DNA of 64,000 nucleotides from Rhizobium sp. J15. GTDB lineage: Bacteria; Pseudomonadota; Alphaproteobacteria; Rhizobiales; Rhizobiaceae. The notes beneath the pieces are model-generated. The model did no database searches and had not been told where the DNA came from. It was given only the letters and a program-made list of their open reading frames with translations. A program made the translations under genes and the position numbers. Below, one piece after another: positions 29,256-37,131 of this stretch. Within the stretch, counting starts at the first letter, position 1. Each line of letters begins with the position of its first letter. Location of the stretch: the NCBI RefSeq assembly GCF_002531825.1, contig NZ_NWSX01000002.1:62001-126000 (forward strand), read 5' to 3'.

Positions 29256-30170
29256 ATGAATGAAATCGGGAGTTTAACCGTGCAGACCACGCCATTGATC
29301 GCCAGCCTGGCGGACCAGATCGTCGCCCATATCCGCACCGATAAATTGGCAGAAGGGGATCGGCTTGTTGAACGCAAACTCGCCGAGCAGTTCCGGGTGT
29401 CAAGGTCGCCCGTCAGAAACGCCATGAAATTGCTGCACGACATCGGCGTGCTGAAGCAGAGCGATGGCGGGGGGTACATGATTGCCGACGTCGAAGCCGC
29501 CCAGAAGCTGTCGCTCGAATCTTCCTCCGCGGAAGAAGATGAGAAGATCTATCTCACGATTGCAGACGATCGGCTGCATGGCCGGCTGCCGGAGAGAATC
29601 ACCGAAAGCGAGTTCCTGCGACGCTACGACCTGACCAAGGGACGTCTCTCGAAGATCCTGCTTCGCATGGCCAATGAAGGCTGGATCGAACGCCTTCCCG
29701 GCAACGGCTGGGCCTTCCTGCCAGTGCTGACATCGCTGCAAGCCTATGAGGACAGCTATCGCTTTCGTCTCCTGATCGAACCCGCGGCTCTGCTGGAACC
29801 GACCTTCAAACTGAACCGCCCGACCCTGCTTCGCTGCCGCGAGGAACAGCAATGGCTGGTGGACGGCGGCATCTGGACTGTGTCGGATGCGAAACTGTTC
29901 GAACTCAACAGCGGCATGCATGAGGCAATCATCGAGTGCTGCCAGAACAGCTTCTTCATCGAGTCGCTGAAACGTCTCGACCGCCTGCGCAGGCTTATCG
30001 ACTATCGCCAGATGCTGGATCGGCAAAGTGCTCGCGAGCGAAGCCGCGAGCATTTGCAGCTGCTGGATCTCATCCTTGCCGGAAAGAACCAGGAGGCGTC
30101 CCGCTTCATGGCGCAGCACCTTGAGGATCTCAGCCGATTGAAAACGGTTGCACGGGAGGTGCGGGGGTAG
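29256..30170 (+). CDS. GntR-family regulator with apparent tandem winged helices and FCD domain
   Basis: A 304-residue regulator, longer than usual FCD-GntR proteins (~230). Residues about 15-78 form a classical GntR wHTH (GDRLVERKLAEQFRVSRSPV). Residues about 95-150 look like a second wHTH (GRLPERITESEFLRRYDLTK, then LLRMANEGWIERLPGNGW). An FCD-like helical domain follows. It is divergent from the catabolic operon and faces a triple half-site operator, so it very likely controls the operon in response to its substrate. ATG 29256 has only a weak ribosome site. Confidence 0.88.
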   Translation: MNEIGSLTVQTTPLIASLADQIVAHIRTDKLAEGDRLVERKLAEQFRVSRSPVRNAMKLLHDIGVLKQSDGGGYMIADVEAAQKLSLESSSAEEDEKIYLTIADDRLHGRLPERITESEFLRRYDLTKGRLSKILLRMANEGWIERLPGNGWAFLPVLTSLQAYEDSYRFRLLIEPAALLEPTFKLNRPTLLRCREEQQWLVDGGIWTVSDAKLFELNSGMHEAIIECCQNSFFIESLKRLDRLRRLIDYRQMLDRQSARERSREHLQLLDLILAGKNQEASRFMAQHLEDLSRLKTVAREVRG

Positions 30171-30497
30171 GTGTGCAGTTGGCTTGGACCTCCAGTGCGG
30201 AAATAATTTCCGCCAGTCCCTGCTGTTGACTGAGGCCTAAAGCCAAGGCCCGAAGCCGGCTCCACGGTCGTTCGCGATGCGAAAACAGAGGGAATTTCAA
30301 GGCGTTCCGATAAGCCCTTGAAACTGTATAAGAATCCAGATTCCTCAGCCAATTCTCTTTACCAAAGAAATCAAATGTTTATAGAGAGCAGAAGAGTGCC
30401 AGCAAGAGCGGTTCCTGGCGGAACTTCTGTCTTGTCGCGACGACTGGAAACTGGCAATTCGAATGCTGATATTTCGATTATCGATTGGAGAGAATAC
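30171..30497. other. Junction region between catabolic block and polysaccharide cluster
   Basis: No convincing gene in these 327 bp. A perfect 17-bp palindrome GCGGAAATAATTTCCGC (30197-30213) lies just past the GntR stop but lacks a T-run. The displaced tRNA-Gln 3' fragment is at 30332-30358. From about 30360 onward base composition becomes AT-richer. Confidence 0.5.
30332..30358 (+). repeat. attR-like site: displaced tRNA-Gln 3' fragment
   Basis: A direct repeat of 20534-20560, matching 25 of 27 bases. The two differences (A at 30340 for G at 20542, T at 30345 for C at 20547) fall inside the tRNA-derived part, where this orphan copy is free of selection. The CCAATTCTCT part is identical. 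No tRNA body precedes it. Confidence 0.7.
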
Positions 30498-30791
30498 ATG
30501 CTGCGTGTGTCATGCTGGTTAATTATCCCGGCAGCGATAGCGGCAATTTTCGACCGAGCTCTTGCTATGTCGCTCAATGACGGGTCCGGCGATCCTTTCT
30601 ATATCGCGCACAATATCGGCGCCGGATTGGGGGACCTGACATTCCACTTCCTTTGCGGTTTCATCTTCGCCTTGGCCGCTCGATATCTGTTTACCAGCAA
30701 GGTGGCTCGTGGCCCTTATACAGGTCTATTAACTGGCATCTTCGCAATTGTGATTTTTGCCGTTCTGGCAGCGATTGGCGCCATCTATTGA
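30498..30791 (+). CDS. Small membrane protein of unknown function
   Basis: A 97-residue protein with three hydrophobic segments (about 4-24, 48-66 and 74-96) separated by polar loops (NDGSGDPFYIAHN). ATG 30498 follows GGAGAGAATAC, a good ribosome site; the longer frame from 30318 overlaps the att-like repeat and is not credible. It is the first gene right of the att-like site. No recognised family. Confidence 0.6.
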   Translation: MLRVSCWLIIPAAIAAIFDRALAMSLNDGSGDPFYIAHNIGAGLGDLTFHFLCGFIFALAARYLFTSKVARGPYTGLLTGIFAIVIFAVLAAIGAIY

Positions 30792-30877
30792 TCTGTCGAC
30801 TGAAAAGGCGGCAGGTATGGACAGGCAGACTTCACCTTCGGCCCAGTGCTAAATGACTATCGGAAGCTTTCAAAAGA

Positions 30878-32053
30878 ATGGCCATGCGCGTTTTCATTAT
30901 CAATACCGATTATCCTGTGTTTCTGCGCAGGTTCTATGCTGACCACCCTCATCTGGATTCGGCTTCCTATGCCGAACAGATGGCAGCGCGCAACGAAAGT
31001 CTTTTTGGCGTCTTCGACGCTTATTCGCTCGGATTTCGTCACTGCGGCCATGAGGCGATCGAAGTTCATGCCAACAATGGCACGATGCAGACTGCTTGGA
31101 TGAAGGAAAATGGTTATGCTCCTCCTCGCCTAGCCACCCGTTCGAAACCTTCTCTATGGGCGCGAGCAGCAAGACGCTTGCTACCCACAGCGACGACCCG
31201 ACAGCTTATAGACTCAAGCTTCACGCTTCGTCCGGCGACCCCAGTCGAGGGGTGGTCTCTGGCCGAAATGTTACTTGAGCAGGTCAAGCTATTCCGCCCT
31301 GATATTGTGCTCAATCAGTCAGTAAGCGAGGTGGGTTCGGATCTCCTCATGAAGATGAAGCCTCACGCGGGTAAGTTCGTCGGCCAGATAGCTTCGCCGT
31401 TGCCTGATAATGAAGGCTATGCGGCTTACGATATGATGATTTCATCGCTGCCGAACTTCGTCGACTTCTACCGACGGAAAGGCATTCCCGCGCACCTCAA
31501 CAGGCTCGGATTCGATCCGCGTGTTCTCCATACGATCGGGCGCGTGGAGCGCAATATCGACGTATCATTTGTGGGCAGTGTTTCGGAAGCGCATGCGGAT
31601 CGAACGACGTTGCTCGAATATTTGACCAGAAACACCGACATCGCTATATGGGGCGGCGGCAGGGACCAGTTGAGCAATGCATCGCCTATTCTACCGCGAC
31701 ACAAAGGCGAAGCGTGGGGTGCGGAAATGTTCCATATTCTCGGCTCATCAAAAATAACGGTGAACAACCATATCGGCATTGCTGAAAATTTTGCGAATAA
31801 CATGCGCCTTTACGAGGCAACAGGCATGGGTGCGCTCCTCGTGACCGATCGCAAATCGAATATTGCGGAAATCTTCGAGCCTGGAAGAGAAGTCGTATGT
31901 TACGACAGCGCTGAGGAATGCGCCGAACTGATACGGTTTTATCAGAAAAACGATCACGAGCGGGAGCGGATCGCGCAAGCGGGCCAGAGACGAACTCTCC
32001 AAGATCACAACTACAATATCCGAACGCAAGAACTATCGAAGCTGTTTGCCTAA
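30878..32053 (+). CDS. CgeB-like glycosyltransferase (copy 1)
   Basis: A 391-residue GT-B-type protein resembling the CgeB/DUF3880-Glyco_trans_1_2 group. The N-terminal half contains VGQIASPLP near 167; the C-terminal donor domain contains FVGSVSEAH, NNMRLYEATG and LLVTDRKSN. It shares these blocks with the gene at 55880-57025, so the two are paralogues. Probably a cytoplasmic O-antigen sugar transferase. Start ATG 30878; an ATG two codons later is equally possible. Confidence 0.82.
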   Translation: MAMRVFIINTDYPVFLRRFYADHPHLDSASYAEQMAARNESLFGVFDAYSLGFRHCGHEAIEVHANNGTMQTAWMKENGYAPPRLATRSKPSLWARAARRLLPTATTRQLIDSSFTLRPATPVEGWSLAEMLLEQVKLFRPDIVLNQSVSEVGSDLLMKMKPHAGKFVGQIASPLPDNEGYAAYDMMISSLPNFVDFYRRKGIPAHLNRLGFDPRVLHTIGRVERNIDVSFVGSVSEAHADRTTLLEYLTRNTDIAIWGGGRDQLSNASPILPRHKGEAWGAEMFHILGSSKITVNNHIGIAENFANNMRLYEATGMGALLVTDRKSNIAEIFEPGREVVCYDSAEECAELIRFYQKNDHERERIAQAGQRRTLQDHNYNIRTQELSKLFA

Positions 32054-32080
32054 CAGCATATTGAAGGACGGCTTTGGCGC

Positions 32081-32920
32081 ATGGAACATATGAATGAGCA
32101 TGTGGTGAAAATTCATCCGAGAAAAGGTTTCTCGTCAGTGAATTTTGCCGAGCTGTTTGAATATCGATACCTGCTTTACCTTTTTGTGTGGCGAGATGTG
32201 AAGACCCGCTATAAGCAGTCTTATATCGGCCTCATCTGGATTTTGCTGCAGCCGCTTGCAACCATGGTGATCTATTCTGTCTTCTTTGGTTATCTCGCGA
32301 GGTTTCCGTCAGAAGGCGTACCGTACCCCGTCTATATTCTTGCAGGCATCACCTGCTGGCAATTTTTCAGTCGCTCGTTGACAAGTGTCAGCACGAGCTT
32401 GGCGGACCAGCAAGCTCTCCTAAGCAAGATCTACTTTCCTCGGCTGCTCGCTCCGATCGCGGCCCTGCTCAGTTCGCTTTCCGACCTCGCCGTACTTTTC
32501 CTGCTGCTTCTTTGCGTGATGGTGATTTTCGGCGTTCCGCCATCCTTCAACATGGTTGTCGCTTTCGGCTACCTGATCCTGCTGGGTCTTTTAGCGCTTG
32601 CGATCGGTCTGATCCTCACTGGGCTCGACGCATTGATCCGCGACGTGCGCCACGGATTGGCGCTCGTTACACAGCTGTGGTATTTTGCATCTCCGATCAT
32701 CTATCCGATCGAACTCGTTCCAGAGCAATTTAGGTTTTACTATCTTCTCAATCCGACGACGCCATTGGTGCAGGGATTCCGTTGGGCGCTGCTCGGCGGA
32801 GGTGTTGCGGCGCCACCGGCGTGGGCAGTCATCACCTCCATCTGTGTCACCATCGTATTAATGCTGATTGGCTTGATGCTGTTCCAACGTCTGGAACGCA
32901 CGATCGTCGACCACATCTAG
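32081..32920 (+). CDS. wzm: O-antigen ABC transporter permease Wzm
   Basis: A 279-residue ABC-2-type permease with six predicted membrane segments. An amphipathic N-terminus (LFVWRDVKTRYKQSYIGLIW) precedes the first segment, as in TagG/Wzm/KpsM proteins, and the C-terminal half has the YLLNPTTPLVQGFRW motif. With Wzt it flips completed O-antigen on undecaprenyl diphosphate across the inner membrane. It lies 10 bp before wzt. Confidence 0.94.
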   Translation: MEHMNEHVVKIHPRKGFSSVNFAELFEYRYLLYLFVWRDVKTRYKQSYIGLIWILLQPLATMVIYSVFFGYLARFPSEGVPYPVYILAGITCWQFFSRSLTSVSTSLADQQALLSKIYFPRLLAPIAALLSSLSDLAVLFLLLLCVMVIFGVPPSFNMVVAFGYLILLGLLALAIGLILTGLDALIRDVRHGLALVTQLWYFASPIIYPIELVPEQFRFYYLLNPTTPLVQGFRWALLGGGVAAPPAWAVITSICVTIVLMLIGLMLFQRLERTIVDHI

Positions 32921-32930
32921 GGCCTCCGAA

Positions 32931-34160
32931 ATGTCGCATCCAGTTATCACGGTCGATAACCTGTCTAAATACTATCGGCTGGGCGAAACCGCCTCAAGTG
33001 GAGGTGCGCTGTCGTCGCTGACATCGCTTTTCAAGCCTCGTTCGACTGCACAAACAACGAGAGATCTTTGGGCGCTTAAGGACGTCTCTTTCGAAGTCCC
33101 TCGAGGACAGGTCACAGGGATTATTGGTCGCAACGGAGCGGGTAAAAGCACTCTGCTGAAAATTCTATCGCGCATAACGGACCCGACCAGTGGCTCGGCC
33201 ACCATTCATGGCCGCGTCGGCTCGCTACTTGAAGTGGGAACTGGCTTCCACCCTGAACTGACCGGTCGTGAAAATGTCTTCCTCAACGGCTCCATTCTCG
33301 GCATGGCACGAAGCGAGATCGAGAGGAAGTTCAATGAAATTGTCGAATTTTCTGAAATCGGCATTTTCATAGACACGCCGGTAAAGCGTTACTCCAGCGG
33401 CATGTACACGCGGTTGGCATTTTCGGTTGCGGCTAATCTGGATCCGGAAATCCTGATCATCGACGAGGTCTTATCCGTCGGCGATGCCGCTTTCCAAAAG
33501 AAGTGTCTGGTGAAGATCAATCATCTGATGAGGAGTGGCCGGACAGTCCTCTTCGTCAGCCACAATATCGGATCGATCAACGAGCTATGCAACTCGGCTG
33601 TCCTTCTTCACAAAGGAAGGATGGTAAAGTCGGGAGGCGTCAGCGAGACGATCGAGGAATACACCAAGCTGATTGCTGAGAGTTCCACGACCCAGAATGA
33701 AACCGGCTACCACGGTGACGGCGTCAGCTTGAATCGCATCGCTGTGACGAAATCGGATGGCACGCCGGAAACCGTTTTCGATCTCAACGATGAGATTGTC
33801 CTAAACTTCGAATATCAGGTGCATAAACCGCTTGAGACCTTGCAACTATGTATCGTCCTCTCGCGCAATATGATCGAACTGTTCTCCAGTTTCGATACCG
33901 ACGGCTTGGAAATGCCGTTGATTCGCCGCGACCCCGGCAGATATCGCGCATCTTTTCATATTTCACCGGGTTCGCTGAAGGCAGGCGGCTATTCGGTTGC
34001 GACTTATCTCGGCACGATGACAGACCTCTTATTGGAGGTGCCCGCCTCTACACAGTTCACCATCGAGGAGCTATCCGAAAATACTGCTTACCGAGGTTAC
34101 AGAAGGGAGCGGCTAGGCCATATCGTCGCCCCCGGCCTTTGGGATACAGTTGAGCTCTGA
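32931..34160 (+). CDS. wzt: O-antigen ABC transporter ATPase Wzt with C-terminal carbohydrate-binding domain
   Basis: A 409-residue ATPase. Walker A GRNGAGKST is at 66-74, the signature YSSGM at 154-158 and Walker B ILIIDE at 174-179. After the NBD a ~145-residue beta-rich domain (about 260-409, with FDLNDEIVLNFEY) matches Wzt_C, which recognises the modified non-reducing end of the polymer. This implies that chain length is set by a terminal modification, possibly methylation by one of the nearby enzymes. Confidence 0.95.
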   Translation: MSHPVITVDNLSKYYRLGETASSGGALSSLTSLFKPRSTAQTTRDLWALKDVSFEVPRGQVTGIIGRNGAGKSTLLKILSRITDPTSGSATIHGRVGSLLEVGTGFHPELTGRENVFLNGSILGMARSEIERKFNEIVEFSEIGIFIDTPVKRYSSGMYTRLAFSVAANLDPEILIIDEVLSVGDAAFQKKCLVKINHLMRSGRTVLFVSHNIGSINELCNSAVLLHKGRMVKSGGVSETIEEYTKLIAESSTTQNETGYHGDGVSLNRIAVTKSDGTPETVFDLNDEIVLNFEYQVHKPLETLQLCIVLSRNMIELFSSFDTDGLEMPLIRRDPGRYRASFHISPGSLKAGGYSVATYLGTMTDLLLEVPASTQFTIEELSENTAYRGYRRERLGHIVAPGLWDTVEL

Positions 34161-34182
34161 TATTGACAGACTAGGTTCCGAC

Positions 34183-34869
34183 GTGAAAATACTTGCAATC
34201 ATACCGGCACGGGCCGGCTCCAAGGGCATCCCTCGCAAAAACCTTCTGCCTCTGGGCAATAAGCCATTGGTTGCATGGAGCATTCAGCAAGCCCTGGAAG
34301 CAACCTCCATCGATCGAGTCGTTGTGTCGACAGATGGCGCCGAGATAGCCGACGTCGCGCGTCGCTATAAAGCGGACGTGCCTTTCCTGCGACCCGAGCA
34401 CCTTTCCACGGATACATCTTCAACAGAAGATGCGATGATCCACACGGTCGAAACGTTGGCAAAAACGGGCTATAATCCAGATTTTGTCATTCTTCTTCAG
34501 CCCACCTGCCCTATCCGCAAGCCAGGGTCTGTCGAACGCTCCATCCGGACTCTCTTCAACACCGGCGGCGACAGTGTCGTATCGGCGCGCGAGATCCATC
34601 CCTTCCTTTGGCAAAACCCCACAGACGCCCACGCGCACTACGATTTTCGCAATCGACCACGTCGTCAAGACGTTGCGGAGGAAGACGGGCTCTATGAGGA
34701 GAATGGTTCCATATATATAACTCGGACGGAAATCCTCACGCGCGACAAATGTCGCCTGGGTGGAAAGATTGGAATTTATCAGATGTCTGCGATTGAGAGC
34801 ATCGACATCGATACGATTGACGACCTTACGCTGGCGGAAGCCGCGCTTCGCTCGACAGGTATGCTATGA
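34183..34869 (+). CDS. CMP-nonulosonate (acylneuraminate-type) cytidylyltransferase
   Basis: A 228-residue NeuA/KdsB-like enzyme that activates a 2-keto-3-deoxy sugar acid with CTP. Visible are IPARAGSKGIPRKN near residues 7-20, VVVSTDGAEIADVA near 50 and FVILLQPTCPIR near 100. GTG 34183 is preferred: the frame opens with the standard VKILAIIPARAG and AGG stands seven bases upstream; a TTG at 34150 would overlap wzt. Its stop overlaps the NeuB-fusion start (ATGA), so both act together. Confidence 0.9.
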   Translation: MKILAIIPARAGSKGIPRKNLLPLGNKPLVAWSIQQALEATSIDRVVVSTDGAEIADVARRYKADVPFLRPEHLSTDTSSTEDAMIHTVETLAKTGYNPDFVILLQPTCPIRKPGSVERSIRTLFNTGGDSVVSAREIHPFLWQNPTDAHAHYDFRNRPRRQDVAEEDGLYEENGSIYITRTEILTRDKCRLGGKIGIYQMSAIESIDIDTIDDLTLAEAALRSTGML

Positions 34870-37115
34870 TCATCGACAGGAACATCTCCAAATACGCCGT
34901 ACTTTCCGACGCCTCGATTACAGAGGCGCTTACCCAGATCTCGAAGAATAAAAGGGGCTTTGTTCTTTGCCTTAGCCCCACAGGTCATCTGGATGGTATA
35001 CTCACGGACGGAGATTTCCGGCGATGGATATCGGCAACTCCGCGCATCGAGCTCGATCAACCCGTGTTGTCGATCTGCAACCGGTCGGCAGTCAGCGCTC
35101 GCGATGACAGCCCGACGGAACTACTTATCGGGCTGTTTAACGGCCAGGTTAAGTTCGTGCCGTTGATCGATGCGCATGCAAAGGTGACGGCGATTGCGTT
35201 GGCCCAGACCGACGATGGCTTCGAGATTGCGGGGCGGAAAATTGGTCCTGACCAGCCCAGCTTCATTATTGCTGAGATCGGGGTAAACCATAATGGCAGC
35301 GTTGCCGTCGCCAAACAGCTCGTTGACTGCGCAGTAGAGGCTGGCGCCGATTGCGCCAAGTTTCAGCTTCGCGACCTGCAGTCACTCTACCGGAACAATG
35401 GAAAATCCGACGATGCAAGCGCCGACCTTGGCGCGCAGTATACGCTCGAAGTGCTCGCCCGATCCAATCTTACGAATGAACAAATGGGCGAGATTCTCGA
35501 TTACGCCCGCTCGCGCGGCATCGTCCCCCTCTGCACGCCGTGGGATCTGCGTAGCGTTGCCTATCTAGCCGCCTGGGGCGTAGAGGCCTTCAAGATCGCA
35601 TCGGCCGATCTCACCAACCATCAGTTACTCCGCGCCGTAGCGGCCACTGGTAAGCCGATGATCCTGTCAACAGGCATGTCACGCGAAGCCGAAATCTTGG
35701 AAAGCGTTGGTGAATTGCGTCGAGCAGGCGCGCAATTTGCGCTGCTCCATTGCAATTCGACTTATCCGGCGCCTTTCAAAGACGTGCATCTCAGATACAT
35801 GGATCGGTTGGCAAAGCTTTCGGGCGCCATCGTGGGCTACTCAGGACATGAGCGAGGTTATTCGGTCCCGATCGCCGCGATCGCTCGCGGTGCCTCTATC
35901 ATTGAAAAGCATATTACATTGGACCGGAACATGGTCGGAAACGACCATAAAGTGAGCCTCGAACCCGGCGAATTCAAGGATATGGTGACGGCAATTCGCG
36001 AGATAGAAGCTGCTCTCGGAACATCCGCTGTTCGGGAACCTTCTGTCGGCGAAATGATGAACCGCGAAGTGCTCGCCAAGAGCCTTGTTGCCTCCTGTGA
36101 CATAGCCGAAGGAACAAAGATCGATGCTTCGATGGTGTCGATTACAAGCCCTGGGAAAGGGCTGCAGCCCAATCGCATAAACGAGCTTGTCGGCCGTGTT
36201 TCGAACCGCAAGATCGATGCGGGTGACTTCTTCTATCCGACGGATTTGCAGGATGCGATTGTCAGACCGAGGGCTTTCTCGTTCAAGCGCCCTTGGGGTA
36301 TCCCTGTTCGTTACCATGACTGGCGGCAACTTCATCAGGGACTGCCGATGGATTTCATCGAATTCCATCTTTCGTACAAGGATATCGAAGCCGATCTCGA
36401 TCGTTTTTTTGACACCGAAGTCCAGACCGGACTCGTGGTCCATAGCCCGGACCTCTTTGCGAATGATCACATTCTGAATCTGGCGGCCGATGACGAGGAA
36501 TATCGAGAAATCTCGATCGGCCACCTGCAATCAGCCATCGATGCTGCGCGAAGCCTGAGACGCTGGTTCCCCAATGCAGGAAAGATACCGCTTGTGGTGA
36601 GCCTCGGCGGCATGTCCCGCGATGAAGCTGTTCCCAAGGATCGTATTCCGGAGCTCTATCAACGGGTCGCGGACTCCCTTCTACGCGTCGACAGCACAGG
36701 CGTGGAGATCATGCCGCAAACATTGCCACCATTTCCGTGGTATCTCGGTGGACAGTTGCATTGCAATCTGTTCGTCGATCCCGAAGATACGCTGGAATTC
36801 GCGAAAAGCACCGGGCTCAGAATTTGCTTCGATGTTTCGCATTCCAAACTCGCCGCCAACCACCGGGGACGCTCTTTTGACGAATATATCGAGCTGTTGG
36901 CGCCTGTAACCGGCCATTTGCACATCGTCGACGCCGCCGGCGTAGATAGTGAAGGCCTGCAGATCGGCGAAGGGGAGATTGACTTTGTCCGGCTAGGCGC
37001 GCGCTTGGCCGAACTTAGCCCCGGTATTTCCTTTATTCCGGAGATCTGGCAAGGGCACAAGAATGCCGGTGAGGGATTCTGGATTGCGCTCGATCGGCTG
37101 GAAGGAATTCTGTGA
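34866..37115 (+). CDS. CBS - NeuB synthase - SAF - TIM-barrel isomerase fusion
   Basis: A 749-residue multidomain protein. Residues 1-115 look like a CBS pair (HLDGILTDGDFRRW). Residues 130-385 are a sialic-acid-synthase (NeuB) barrel: IIAEIGVNHNGS, PLCTPWD, LLHCNSTYP and EKHITLDRNMVGNDHKVSLEP. About 400-460 is an SAF/antifreeze-like domain (LVASCDIAEGTKID). About 470-749 is a second TIM barrel of the xylose-isomerase/AP-endonuclease-2 type with possible metal ligands in VEIMPQ, CFDVSHS, HLHIVDAAG and PEIWQGH. It condenses PEP with an aldose (family knowledge); the extra barrel may make that aldose (inference). Confidence 0.88.
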   Translation: MIIDRNISKYAVLSDASITEALTQISKNKRGFVLCLSPTGHLDGILTDGDFRRWISATPRIELDQPVLSICNRSAVSARDDSPTELLIGLFNGQVKFVPLIDAHAKVTAIALAQTDDGFEIAGRKIGPDQPSFIIAEIGVNHNGSVAVAKQLVDCAVEAGADCAKFQLRDLQSLYRNNGKSDDASADLGAQYTLEVLARSNLTNEQMGEILDYARSRGIVPLCTPWDLRSVAYLAAWGVEAFKIASADLTNHQLLRAVAATGKPMILSTGMSREAEILESVGELRRAGAQFALLHCNSTYPAPFKDVHLRYMDRLAKLSGAIVGYSGHERGYSVPIAAIARGASIIEKHITLDRNMVGNDHKVSLEPGEFKDMVTAIREIEAALGTSAVREPSVGEMMNREVLAKSLVASCDIAEGTKIDASMVSITSPGKGLQPNRINELVGRVSNRKIDAGDFFYPTDLQDAIVRPRAFSFKRPWGIPVRYHDWRQLHQGLPMDFIEFHLSYKDIEADLDRFFDTEVQTGLVVHSPDLFANDHILNLAADDEEYREISIGHLQSAIDAARSLRRWFPNAGKIPLVVSLGGMSRDEAVPKDRIPELYQRVADSLLRVDSTGVEIMPQTLPPFPWYLGGQLHCNLFVDPEDTLEFAKSTGLRICFDVSHSKLAANHRGRSFDEYIELLAPVTGHLHIVDAAGVDSEGLQIGEGEIDFVRLGARLAELSPGISFIPEIWQGHKNAGEGFWIALDRLEGIL

Positions 37116-37131
37116 TCGGAGAACACTGACC

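Noticed and set aside
30197-30213. Palindrome GCGGAAATAATTTCCGC as a terminator for the GntR gene
   Set aside because: Perfect stem but no T-run on either side and an AT-rich centre; kept only as a note within the junction region.
20480-30358. Integrase, transposase or IS ends within the tRNA-bounded block
   Set aside because: No reading frame resembles a tyrosine or serine recombinase or a transposase, and no terminal inverted repeats were seen.
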